From assembly GCA_021234155.1 (NCBI GenBank), contig JAJEKV010000018.1, positions 21,129,252-21,193,251 of the forward strand: a stretch of 64,000 nucleotides of DNA, in the 5' to 3' direction. This document shows positions 53,308-64,000 of the stretch, piece after piece; the first letter of the stretch is position 1; each line of letters starts with the position of its first letter. Source of the DNA: Isoetes taiwanensis (Eukaryota; Streptophyta; Lycopodiopsida; Isoetales; Isoetaceae). Position numbers and translations under genes: made by a program. The notes beneath the pieces were generated by a model. It was given only the letters and a program-made list of their open reading frames with translations, searched no databases and was not told the origin of the DNA.

Positions 53308-54938
53308 TGGTTAGTAGCTTATTCTCAAAACTATTTTCCACTATTCTAGAGAAGAAACTGAGTAAATGGGCAGAGGATAATAAAAAATGGGCAGAGGCGC
53401 AGGCTGGCTTTAGGGCAGGGAGATCGACCTTGGATCATCTATTAGTTTTAAAAACTATATTTGATAAGGTCAAAGGGACAAGGAAGCCAGTGTACATGGC
53501 ATTTGTTGATTTCCGAAAAGCTTTTGATCGGGTGCCAAGAGGCCAATTGTGGGAGAGGTTGGAGAAGCTAAATGTGCTGCAGGATCTCAGGAATGCTGTT
53601 AGAGTGCTTTATGAGAAGGTGCTAGTCAAATTATCTCATCCTTTTTCTCTGAGCATACCGGAATGTATAGAGAGTAATGTAGGGGTGAACAGGGGTGCCC
53701 GTTATCCCCCACATTATTCGGGCTGTTTATTGATGGTTTGGAAGATTGGTTGTGTGATAATTGCCCAGATGGGATAGATTTGCATGGATATATCATCCAG
53801 TTACTAATTTATGCTGACGATGTAGTTATCTTTGCACGTTCCAAGGAGCACATGCAGAACCATTTGGATAGGTTGGCTTCTTTTTGCGACCAAACAGGTA
53901 TGCAAGTAAATTTGGAGAAAACAAGGTTTTGAAGCAGAACTCTATTTTTAAATATAAGGGACAAGGGGTTGAGATGTGTGAGTCTTACAAGTATTTAGGC
54001 CTTGTTTTCAGCAGAAACCACAGATGGAATACCTGTATTGCTCAAAGAGTTGATGGTGGGCAAAAAGCTCTGTATGCATTGCAGAGTATGTGTAGGAGAT
54101 CCCATCTTTGGTCATGGCCTCTTAAGGTGAATCTTTTTCAGTCTCTGGTACAGAATGTTGTGCTCTATGGGTGCGAAATTTGGGGGCCGAGTCTCCCACA
54201 TTGTTTATGGGAAGACCTTGAGCAGATCTTAAAGAAGTTCCTAAGATTGAAATTGGGGGTCAAATCCCAAACACCATATCCTATGATGTTGGCAGAAAGT
54301 GGGCTTATGCCGCTTGAGGGAGAAGCGCTTCTTAAGACTATAATTTACTTTAAAAAAGTATGTGACATGGATAGGGAAAGAATTCCATATAAGGCTTTGA
54401 TGGATAGTATGTTCCATATAAGGCTTTGATGAAGTGGCTTGGTAAATGGAACATTGCCTGGGAAGACGTGATACGTGTGGAATCGAATCTGAGGACTTGG
54501 ATCACATCAAGAATTCAGAGCAGGCTTTGGTCACAACCAAAGACTAAGATGATCCTCTATAAACAGAATATTAATCCGAATCTAGAGAGGGCAAAGCATA
54601 TGGGAGAGAATCTCTCTATCCAGAAGAGGCATAATATTTGCAGAATCCGTTTGTGTTCACATCACTTAGGGGTTGAGGTGGGGAGATGGGGGCACATTAT
54701 ACCAAGGGAACACAGATATTGTCAAATATGTGGTACAGAGCAGGTAGAAGACGAAGAGCATGCATTGCTTCGATGTAAGGCATTTGAGACAATACGTGAC
54801 GAGTATGGGGTTCACTTTGATGATCTCCAAACACTCTTTACATTAGATGGGGATGTAATAGGGAGATACTTGATAGATCTCCTCAGCTACAGGAAAACAT
54901 GTATAGACACACTAAGGGTGACTGGAATGGGACTCTAG
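53307..54938 (+). pseudogene. LINE-C ORF2 continued: RT catalytic core and C-terminus, copy 2
   Basis: Continues as four overlapping frames. 53,307-53,777: AGFRAGRSTLDHLLVLKTIF and MAFVDFRKAFDRVPRGQLWE. 53,738-53,932: IIQLLIYADDVVIFARSKEH with the YADD active site. 53,884-54,429: SYKYLGLVFSRNHRW, YGCEIWGPSLPH. 54,426-54,938: YCQICGTEQVEDEEHALLRC, the C-terminal zinc motif, and GDVIGRYLIDLLSYRKTC. Small indels at about 53,290, 53,690, 53,925 and 54,425, and one near 54,930 that removes the acidic tail kept in unit 1. Confidence 0.9.
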
Positions 54939-55056
54939 AGAGGACATGAGTGAGAGTGATGAGCTAGATGAGGGATGGAAACTCATCTATTATTTTATGA
55001 TGTTGTTTAACAATGTTTGTCTAATAGGCCCATGAGGCCTCCCATAGACATATAAT

Positions 55057-55547
<491 letters not shown>

Positions 55548-57368
55548 GAAAGAAACATGAACACTCTACATGGCAGTATTCTGCAGCCACCTCCTAGACC
55601 AATTGACTACGAATGTGTTGGACATAAGCTACTTTAACGCTTCTTGGAGAAATGGTGGTCTTCTGCCCATGAAACTTGGTCGACATGGTAATGCCGATGT
55701 TTTGGGTCCATTTGTAGAGCCAGTTCCGGAGTGGGAGCATTGCCCGTCCCTGGCCAGGGGCTTTTAGGAGAGCACTTTTGGGGCAAGCTGCTTCTGGGGG
55801 TTTTAAGGGTCCTTCTTCTGGCATCAACACTCTCCCTCTATGTGATGATATGACACAAGGTTCTATTTGAATCTGACTAAGACATGACCTCCAAAACGCA
55901 AACCATGTGTGTTGCTAGGTTACTGTAGGGTTTACGTTATGGAGGCCGAGTTTTGGCCGTTTGCACTTGGGACATGGTCGAGAAGCTGCAGTTGAAGACG
56001 CAAAGCAATAGGAACTACGGAATGTGGTTTGGATTTATCCTCCTCCCAATGTGGCAATTAGAATTCAAGAGCGCCTTTTGCAATAGTAACACACAGCAAG
56101 AACCTAGCAACCAGGGAATAAATTACTAATCGCATGTTTTTTATTAGCCATAATAGCGTTAGCTAAGCTTGTCTAAGATTAATCCCAAAACTTTCGGTGG
56201 CTTAGCTAAACTCTGCACATTTTCCCTCTCATACTTTCTAATGCTTAGCTAAACTAACCCAAAATTTATCCCAAAAAATTCTATGGTGTGGTCAACGGAA
56301 AACATTAAGCTAAAATTTCTATATATTTTTTCAATTATTTCCATTTACTTTAGTCATTTTCTTTGTGAAAAAATTCTAAAACAATGCCAATTAGCTAAGT
56401 CTAGGCCTCAAATTATTCCATAGATGCTAGAAAATAAATTACTAGTCATATATTTTTTATAAACTATAATGATGTTAGCTAGAGTAGCCTGAAATTTATT
56501 CCAAAAGTTTCTATGATTTAGCTAAACAATAAGAAATTTCACTCTCTTACTTTGTAGTGTTTGGCTAAAGAGATTGAATGTTGGTTCGGGCGCGAAAAAA
56601 GTTTCCATTTACTTTAGCCAACATTTTTTGAAAACGTGCTAAAGTATCGCCAAATAGCTAAGTTTAGCCCTTAAATTATTCCATGTTAGCACCACACAGG
56701 GTTTACATTTCGGAGGCTGAAACGTAGTCGTTTTCATGGATAACTCAGTGCACCATATCTAAGCATGCATACAGAACCATTGCCACTGAAAAAATGGGGT
56801 TCAGATCTATCGGTCATCCTGAATGCTCCCAAACAATCTTGCTATTGCAAAAGGTGCTCTTGACTTCTAATTTCCGCATTGGGACGAGGATAAGTCCAAA
56901 CCCCGTTCCGTCAGTTCCTAATTGTTTCACGCCATGTCCCAAGTGCAAATGGCCAAGACTCAACCTCCATAACGTAAACTCTACAGTAATCTAGCAACAC
57001 ACAGTGTTTACGTTTCGGAGGTCATGTCCTAGTCAGATTCAAACAGGACCTTGCACCGTATCATCACGTAGAGGGAGAGTGTTGATGCCAGAAGAAGGAC
57101 TTTAAAACCCCTCGGAAGCAGCTCGTCCCAAAAGTCCTCTCCCAAAAGCCCCTGGCCACCGACGGGAAAACTCTCCCGCTCCGGAATTGTGAATTGGCTC
57201 TGCGAATGGACTTGGAACTTGACATTACCCTCGGGACCAAGTTTCATGGGCAAAAAACCACCATTTATCAAAAAAGCACCAAAGTAGCTCATATCCAACA
57301 CATTCATAGTCAATTGGCCTAGGAGGTGGCTGCGGAATACTGCCATGTAAAGCGTTCATCTTTCTTTC
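55548..57368. mobile_element. Long-inverted-repeat (foldback) element, complete
   Basis: The left arm (55,548-56,087) and right arm (56,841-57,368) are about 530-bp inverted repeats with roughly 80-85 percent identity by eye. Shared blocks are ATGGCAGTATTC, CATGAAACTTGGTC, CTTCTTCTGGCATCAACACT and GGTTTGGA(C/T)TTATCCTC. The 750-bp loop (56,088-56,840) carries degenerate tandem repeats of TTAGCTAA and CCCAAAATTTATCCCAAAA. No transposase ORF is present. It resembles a foldback or MULE-MITE-type non-autonomous element. No clear target duplication was found, so the outer borders are approximate. Confidence 0.75.
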
Positions 57369-57544
57369 CTATTCCTTATTTACCTTTGAACTTGCCCTCT
57401 TGTTATGCACTCGTTTGTGTCCTACGGGACGGTATTGAACTGTCCTATACAATTGTACAGTGTGCCAAAGATGCTTATTCTTTGCTAAGGTTTCCCCCTC
57501 GAAAACCCTTTGAGGGGTTTTTTAATCATCGATAATACGCTTTT
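57369..57544. other. Short spacer, no gene
   Basis: Sequence between the inverted-repeat element and the minisatellite. Nothing recognised. Confidence 0.5.
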
Positions 57545-58180
57545 GCTGCGGTTGGGCCACCTTGGTGTGTTGGAGCCTAGGTGGCATGTTGGAGCCCACG
57601 TGGCATGTTTGAGCCACCTTGGCATGTTGGAGCCTAGGTGGCATGTTGGAGTCTGCGTGTCATGTTTGAGCCACCTTGGCATGTTTGTGCCTAGGTGGCA
57701 TGTTGGAGCCTAGGTGGCACATTTGAGCCACCTTGGCATGTTGGAGCCTAGGTGGCATGTTGTGAGCCACCTTGGCTTGTTGGAGCCTAGGTGGCATGTT
57801 GTGAGCCACCTTGGTTTGTTATAAAGCCTAGGCATGTTGGAGCCCGCGTGGCATGTTTGAGCTACCTTGGCATGTTTGAGCCTAGGTGGCATGTTGGAGC
57901 CTAGGTGACATGTTTGAGCCACCTTGGCATGTTGAAGCCTAGGTGGCATGTTGGAGCCCATGTGGCATGTTGGAGCCCACGTGACATGTTGGAGCCCACG
58001 TGGCATGTTTGAGCCACCTTGGCATGTTGGAGTCTAGGTGGCATGTTGGATCCTATGTGGCATGTTTGCGCCACCTTGGCATGTTGGAGCCTGGGTGGCA
58101 TGTTGTAGCCCACGTGGCATATTTGAGCCACCTTGGCATGTTGGAGCCCACGTGGCATGTTAGAGTGGGTATGGCATGTT
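57545..58180. repeat. GGCATGTTGGAGCCTAGGTG minisatellite, independent array
   Basis: About 20 units of roughly 30 bases alternating GCATGTTGGAGCC(TA/CA)(G/C)GTG and GCATGTTTGAGCCACCTTG. It shares its unit with the arrays at 18,820-19,400 and 41,510-42,060 but lacks the TGGTGAATCATG part, and lies outside the 22.7-kb duplication. Open frames here are artefacts of the repeat. Confidence 0.92.
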
Positions 58181-58296
58181 TGAGTCTAAGAAATGCCTAT
58201 ATGATGCCAAACCAGTGTCTATCTTTGGTTCTTCGTATCAATGTGTCTTCTACAAGTTGCCAAATGATGGATGTCTTCAAGTTTCACGCTCTACAA

Positions 58297-58297
<1 letters not shown>

Positions 58298-58392
<95 letters not shown>

Positions 58393-58395
58393 ACG
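58298..58395. repeat. (CA)n microsatellite
   Basis: About 45 CA units with one interruption (CATACACAC) near the end. Confidence 0.97.
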
Positions 58396-58499
58396 AAGTT
58401 AAATGCTAGTGATTGTGTCAAGCATGCATACAACCCTTTTATGCCGCCATTTTGTGGCAGTAATGCTATGTGAACAACTTGGTCATACATGGATTCTTA

Positions 58500-58720
58500 G
58501 AAAACCATAAAAAACCACACCTAAAAAAAACACTACCTTAAAAAACAACACCTTAAAAAAAGCATCCCTTCAAAAAACCATACCGCCTGAGAAAATAACA
58601 CATCCTTAAAAAAGAAACTACACCTCCTTAAAAAACCACACATTCTTAAAATAGAAAACTACGGCTCCCTAAGAAAAACTACATCATATCCTTGAAAAAC
58701 CACACCTCCGTATAACTACG
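58500..58720. repeat. Degenerate A-rich / CCACACC repeats
   Basis: Irregular repeats of ACCACACCTCCTTAAAAAA about every 25-35 bases. No coding sequence. Confidence 0.7.
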
Positions 58721-58859
58721 TGTAGGTTTTTTTCAAATCTTCAAAAAAACAATCCGTACTTTGTTTTTACTGTTGTTTTCAGCCGTGGACCAAATGTTGG
58801 GGTTGTAGTGTTGCCTTGCATGTTGCCTCGAATATTCCCTAGCTCTCTCTCCCACTCTC

Positions 58860-59130
58860 TGTCTTTTTTCATCTACCAAACTTCATAGCGCTCTCTTTCT
58901 CTCTGTCGAAGTCTCTGTCTATCGCCCTCAACTAAATTTGCACGACGCTCTCTTCGTCTTTGTCGAATTCTCTCCCTTTGTTCCCCGGATAAGTTTACAT
59001 AACGCTCCCTTTCTCTCTCTTGTTTCCTCTCTCCTCCTATTGTCTCTCTAGATTGTCTAATAATACGGACTCTATTTGTCCATGTAATTTGACTACTATT
59101 CTCCATCACTATCTTTATGTTATCCAAATA
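58860..59130 (-). repeat. About 60-bp tandem repeats encoding an Arg/Glu-rich frame
   Basis: Two and a half repeats of about 60 bases with the core CGCTCTCTTTCTCTCTGTCG. On the reverse strand the open frame 59,127-58,873 reads repeats of NLSGEQRERIRQRRRERRAN and NLVEGDRQRLRQRERERY. Similar 20-residue NL(T/S)xEQR...RRRE repeats occur in some plant transposon-associated proteins, from memory. There is no flanking domain to confirm this. Confidence 0.4.
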
Positions 59131-59462
59131 TAAGTCTATATATAAATACGTAATACGTTGAAAAATAACTCATCAGAGGAAAAAAAAAACTTATCTGTCG
59201 TCCTTTGCGATGTATGTTGAATCTTCATCAATTGTCCTCGAATCTCATTGGTAGCTGAAATCTTCATCTACTGAATAGAACATTAACTGATCAGGACATT
59301 GACACCTTAGATTCTGTAGACCTAAAAAAGAAAAAAGTTTTTTTACAAATCATCATAATATACAATTTAAAAAGACTATGATTTATGGAAGGAGCAAACT
59401 ATATTATATCTATAGGTGCAAAGATGGACACATCAATAAAAGTTATTTTTCTTAAAACGGGC

Positions 59463-59588
59463 ATTATTAAAGACTCATATGGGGCTTAGCCAAATTGACA
59501 CTAACCGGCCTGGAAATATTGATATTATTAAAGACTCATATGGGGCTTAGCCAAGTTGACACTAACTATGGCCTGGAAATATTGATAT
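59463..59588. repeat. Tandem duplication of about 62 bases
   Basis: ATTATTAAAGACTCATATGG through GGCCTGGAAATATTGAT occurs twice in direct succession, followed by ATTGTAATTGTAATTGTAAC. Confidence 0.9.
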
Positions 59589-59654
59589 TGTAATTGTAAT
59601 TGTAACGTGTTTTTGTTTTCATTCTAACTTGCATGCATAAAGATCTTTGGCTAC

Positions 59655-60116
59655 TTATAAGTACTCGAGGCCCTTGTCATGTAGTCTATAATTACTAATG
59701 AATTCGGTTGGAACACGAATGGAATCTATTGAGGATTTTAGGAGACGAAAGTTGGATATGGGATATATTGACATGAGAATTATGGCTCTGAAGGTGGAAG
59801 AAGAATCTGCGGTGGTATTACTCAAGCATATCCTACACGGCTGATCGACGACACCCATTGCTTCCCCTAACACCAACTCGTCCAAAAAGCCCCCCAGGCC
59901 AATGTCAGTCATCCAACCCCAAAACCCCATCGGACCACCAATGAAAGGGTTGACTCTTCGAGCAACCCAAAAAGGGGAGAGACTTGACAGATAGTGGATG
60001 CGAACAGGGAGAAAACACAAACGGGCAAACGGCTTTATTGGGGATAACGGTGTGCTCATTTCCATTCTAATCTTAGACGTCATCGCAATAATGGCCTCCA
60101 GCAATGGCATGCCCAT
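59655..60116 (-). CDS. Unrecognised ORF, possible exon
   Basis: A 153-codon reverse-strand frame: MGMPLLEAIIAMTSKIRMEM, then PFIGGPMGFWGWMTDIGLGG, FLDELVLGEAMGVVDQPCRI and a Ser-rich part. The bases just upstream read CTTCGTTTCAG, a possible splice acceptor, so this could be a 3' exon. No domain is recognised. Composition is balanced and it lies in single-copy sequence, which makes it the best candidate for a host-gene fragment, but support is weak. Confidence 0.3.
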   Translation of the reverse strand: MGMPLLEAIIAMTSKIRMEMSTPLSPIKPFARLCFLPVRIHYLSSLSPFWVARRVNPFIGGPMGFWGWMTDIGLGGFLDELVLGEAMGVVDQPCRICLSNTTADSSSTFRAIILMSIYPISNFRLLKSSIDSIRVPTEFISNYRLHDKGLEYL

Positions 60117-60460
60117 CTGAAACGAAGGATCATTGTCAATTTATACAACAGTGAGTATTTAAATAGCTTGTGTTTTGCTTAAATACTTGAATAACAAATA
60201 ATAATAGTATAGGCTTAAAATATTATATCAGAGAGAAATTGCAGAGAAAGGGAAATCGTAATAGTATAGGCCTACATACAATATTGTAACAGAAAGAAAT
60301 CGCAAGAAATCGCAGAGAAAGGGAAATCTAGCAATGCAAGAAAGGAGAAGAAACTCGAGAGGACTACCTTGGGAATGCAAGGAGCGCAAAGTCGAGCGCC
60401 TCAAGGAATAGCCTGAACCGTGCCCAACCACTTGAGAACACCCTTTATTTATAAGGATGT

Positions 60461-60861
60461 ATTAATTAATACAAACTATTACATCCAACCATTTCAAACT
60501 AAAATCCCCCTGAAACGCCCTTTGGTTTGGATGCATATTCATACGGGGGTTTACATAGTGTAGCGAAAGCCCCTAAAAACTTAAAATACATGTACAAAAT
60601 TAACACCATTAAGTATATTCCCTCAAACCTTATAGTATTTTGCAAACCTCAATATACAGTATACAAAAACTTGTACATGCATACCTCGCAAATGACGCTC
60701 GCTATGTACGGTCCAGATCGAGGAATAAAGGGCAAATATGCACATCCGACAGCTCTCGGTGCCCGGAGTAACCCATCATGTGAATATGCACCCAAACCAA
60801 AGGGGGCTTCAGGGGGGTTTTAATTTAAAATTGTTGGATGTAATGGTTTGTGCTAATTAAT
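60461..60861. mobile_element. MITE-like element with about 85-bp terminal inverted repeats
   Basis: The left end ATTAATTAATACAAACTATT and right end (reverse complement) ATTAATTAGCACAAACCATT begin matching arms. The arms continue through ACATCCAAC, the CCCCCTGAA block and CAAACCAAAGGG to GAATATGCA, at 60,461-60,545 and 60,776-60,861. The element is 401 bp with no ORF of note. An ATTAAT or TAATTAAT flank may include the target duplication. Confidence 0.7.
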
Positions 60862-63600
60862 GTTAATGGTAGTTATATGTTGGTTGTTGTTAATTAATGT
60901 TGTTGGTAGTTGTTTGTTGGTTGTTAGTTGAAGCTTACCATCAATTAAAGATGTGAAAAATTTAGACAAGCATAAGAAGCGTCTCCTTCGTATTGATTGC
61001 AAAAAGTGCTCATTAAAAAATACAAGCATCAATTTAGCTGCAAATGAAGCCCTAAAGGAGCTGTACACCAGCAATCTAAGAAGCGCTAAGAAATAAACCC
61101 CCCTACATCAGAAACATCAGCTCGAACTAAAAATGAGGTTCAATTTGCATTCCCAAACTCTTCATATCTCTATGTGGAGGTTAAAAATATATCTATCTAT
61201 CTTCTTAGTTTTCCTTTGGAATATCCAATAAACCAGAAATATTGCTTACCAACATTTATTGCTCCAAACATAGTTGCAATAGGAGGCTCGTTAATAAAGG
61301 AGAAGTATGAAAAATCCGTATGACAACATATGCAATTTAGCACTGTCAAAAATTTTCTTTACAAAACCATTCCACAGATGTAAAAGTAAAGGATTTTATA
61401 GCTTGCATGACTATAGAAAGTATTCACCTTCTATGTCATTGTGGTTAAAGGATGGGTGCAATAGGACCACAACCTTCATACATAGTCCTTTGGTGAGCAA
61501 AGCATCAACCTTCAGTCCACATAGTCAAGGATAATTTTTTAAAAAAAAAGAGAGAGAACACTCCATTCTGTTCAATTTTATTATGGCCTTAGAACCGATT
61601 TTAAATAACAGAATAAGAATGATCTAACCTTCCCAGCAAAAGCCAGCTACTCAAATGGAGTAAACCTATTTGTTTTTCAGGCTATTGATAATCTTTTTGC
61701 ATTCTAGAATTGCCTTTAGGTGCAAGAGACCATAACTCTGGGTATGAGTATATGATATACAAAAGAGAAGTTTTTTTTGGAGAATGAGATGACTTACTAG
61801 TTCACGGTTCCTGATCCAAGTTGGAATATGAAAAAGGGACCTCTGGCTTTCTCCTTTTTTTGGTTGCCAGATCTTCTTTTCTTTTCTTTTTTCTGGCCTT
61901 CTCTATCCCAAACATCAAAGATAAGACTTTTTCGTGAAGAAGGCTTAGATTTTGTAGTAGGGAAATGAACATTAACCATGCAATCTTCTAGTTAGCATCC
62001 TGAAAAGCATTCTTGATCTTCTATCTTCCACATAATCCACCGACTAACAATTGGGCTTCTACGTACCATCCTACAAAGCCTTGCAGCTTCAGATATAGCC
62101 ACACTAGGTAAGAATTCCCAGATCTTCCTGTACAAACCTGCCAAGGAGTTAAGGTTTTCTCTTAGAAAGGGTCTGGGACTTAGACGTTGATATGCTCCCA
62201 GCTAGAGTAGAACAATTTGTACATGAGCAATGATTAGATCCTTAAAAAAGCATGGGCTCATGTATTATTGCCCAAAATTGGGGTAGTCCATATCTATCAT
62301 CCAAGATATAGTTAATTCAGCCACGTCCTAGGTGGTTAATCCAGCCTTCCAAAAGCAGCCACCCTCCTGCCTCCTCTGCATCCCTCCTCTGCACGCCTCC
62401 TCTGCACACCACCTCTGCATACCCCATCCCTGCCTCAATCATATCGTCTGTCAGACTGTACCTGGCATCTCCACCTTACTTGAAGCAGAGCCATGAATAA
62501 TTGCTCAAATGAACTCTTAAAATCAATAAAAAGTGAAGAGTACAAATAGCATTGTGGGTTCTGGATAATCAAATTCAATTATATACATACTTATAAAGAC
62601 CAAAGAGCATAACCTTCTATAACCTCTTTCAACATTTTTTATAAATCTTCTCTTTTATCTTTGAGCAGGAATATAACTTTCTATAATCTCTCCCAAGCGA
62701 TGTCATTTAATACATTTTCCTTGAATTTTGACTTTGGACCTAACTCATATAAATGTCCAATTTGTGTCCAACCTAGGACTCACTGGAGTTTTCTCCATAG
62801 GAAGTTCTTGACGTCCCCACCCATTTAGAAGCCAAGAGTAAACCATCAACCATCAATGTCTGAAAACAATGCATTGTTAGAATTTTCGCATGCTCATATT
62901 CATATACTTTATTTTAACCATTGCTTACAATGGAAAAGATTAGATTTCTTACACAAGAATGTTGCTAGATCATAAAAATCTTCACATGCAATTTCAAACT
63001 TTGGCTGGTAAATTTATTTGAGAAACTCTTGCTCGTACAAAAAAATTGACATAACACTCACATACATATAGCGTACGAGAAATTTATCGCGGCCGCCGCG
63101 AACATTTCTCTTTTTCCACACCCTGTGTGTAGAGAAGCGAATCAAATTCTTTTTGTCTGATTTTTCAGATTCACTTGTTCTAGATACCTTATGAGCTCAA
63201 AATCTTGTTGGAATAACAATACCTCACATTTGGCAAGCTCTAATTGGCATTCCTTTGCATGGCACCAATCCATTGTAAAGAAAGAATTTCTCATCAATGT
63301 AAAGATGATACAATGCAAAAAAGATGAAGCCACCATCTCATAGGCCAGTTTGTCCTCCGTAGACGTTAAAATATACTTCCTTCCTTCCTCTTTTTAATAT
63401 ACGCGCATGCTAGAAGCATTGCCAACGTTATTATGACTTTCTTCAAAATAAAGAATACACTTTTATGGACCTATAGCATACCCATAGGTAATAACAAGCC
63501 CCTTTTTTTTTCCAATCACACAGTTCTTCTAAGCCAATTATTATTTGATGCCACACAAACTGGCTCTCTTTCCTATATAAATATATCTGTAAATCTATTT
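60862..63600. other. AT-rich single-copy sequence, no gene recognised
   Basis: Contains GTTAATTAATGTT(G/A) short repeats (60,850-60,925). A CT-rich pentamer-like array at 62,363-62,428 has five units of CCTCTGCA(T/C)(A/C)CC. A GC palindrome CGCGGCCGCCGCG lies at 63,088. Open frames up to 86 codons on both strands lack motifs. I see no gene. Confidence 0.5.
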
Positions 63601-63603
63601 TTT

Positions 63604-63766
63604 CCATGTGTAAGGTGTTAGTGTATGGTTATGGTCTGAAATACACTATAGAAGGTTGCAAATAAAAAACATGTACAATCTGTTTTGTCCATGTGAAAGG
63701 TGTTAGTGTATGCTTATGGTCTGAAATACACTATAGAAGGTTGCAAATAAGAAACATGTACAAGGC
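63604..63766. repeat. Tandem duplication of about 86 bases
   Basis: CATGTG(T/A)AAGGTGTTAGTG through GGTTGCAAATAA(A/G)AAACATGTACAA occurs twice, at 63,604 and 63,690, with few differences. Confidence 0.92.
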
Positions 63767-64000
63767 CAAGGCACAAGCCTGAATGGAGTCTTTCTTGTGT
63801 ATATTGTTCTTCCATTGAGTAATTTAATAAGACAGACCTTCAAAGTGGTGTTGTGTACAAGTTGCAAAACACTAATAATTCTTTACTAGTCTCAAAGCAA
63901 TGATTATTTAAAATACTCTTGGTTGAAAGTATACAAGCTTTTGTTATTTGCAAGATGATAGTGGGGCACCACAAAGGCCATCATTACTCGCAAATGCATA
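63767..64000. other. End of window, no gene recognised
   Basis: AT-rich sequence, nothing supported. Confidence 0.5.

Noticed and set aside
58000-58490. ORFs with His-Thr or Cys-Val repeats
   Set aside because: Translation of the (CA)n tract and the adjoining minisatellite.
63086-63101. GC-rich palindrome CGCGGCCGCCGCG as a vector or adapter remnant
   Set aside because: It contains a NotI site, but flanks are ordinary AT-rich sequence with no other vector sequence.

Overview
The window looks like a repeat-saturated stretch of a land-plant nuclear genome. The evidence is a Ty3/gypsy LTR retrotransposon primed by initiator-methionine tRNA, a CACTA-like transposon end with short subterminal repeats, several APE-type LINEs, long (TC)n, (AG)n and (CA)n microsatellites, and a multi-exon plant-like NIF/FCP1 phosphatase domain inside a mobile element. 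A large, transposon-rich genome such as a fern is a guess; nothing here fixes the species. No intact host gene, rRNA, tRNA gene or CRISPR array was recognised.

Layout. 1-2,218: AT-rich, no recognised gene, one (AG)n tract. 2,219-3,524: a CACTA-like end followed by a fragment with an N-terminal helix-turn-helix-like segment. 3,525-5,205: reverse-strand LINE fragment. 5,195-12,935: reverse-strand Ty3/gypsy element with 5' LTR, PBS, three extra ORFs, then gag, protease and the start of RT. Its first ORF ends in a histone H3 fold, the most unusual thing in the window. 13,196-26,296: a 13-kb composite DNA element with a forward-strand multi-exon gene (coiled coil, RING-H2 finger, Ser/Pro-rich linker, NIF/FCP1-like phosphatase domain, unrecognised C-terminus), a reverse-strand transposase with SDG..QFK and HGKGxHDG signatures, and many minisatellites built around GTGGTG. 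26,297-32,352: three LINE segments, head to tail, separated by (TC)n tracts.

Everything from 10,344 to about 33,078 is then repeated in direct orientation at 33,082-55,745, a 22.7-kb tandem duplication. Its central junction lies inside a long-inverted-repeat element whose only complete copy is at 55,548-57,368. From 57,369 to the end the sequence is single-copy apart from a minisatellite, a (CA)n tract, short tandem repeats, a MITE-like inverted-repeat element at 60,461-60,861 and one unrecognised ORF.

Comparing the two copies is informative. Many differences sit at CAG/CTG trinucleotides, sometimes as multi-base changes (CAG versus CGT), and several in-frame TAG stops stand where CAG is expected. 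This fits CHG-methylated transposon DNA, through real deamination, methylation-linked sequencing error, or both. Many coding regions are therefore given as broken genes, and some breaks may be errors of the assembly.
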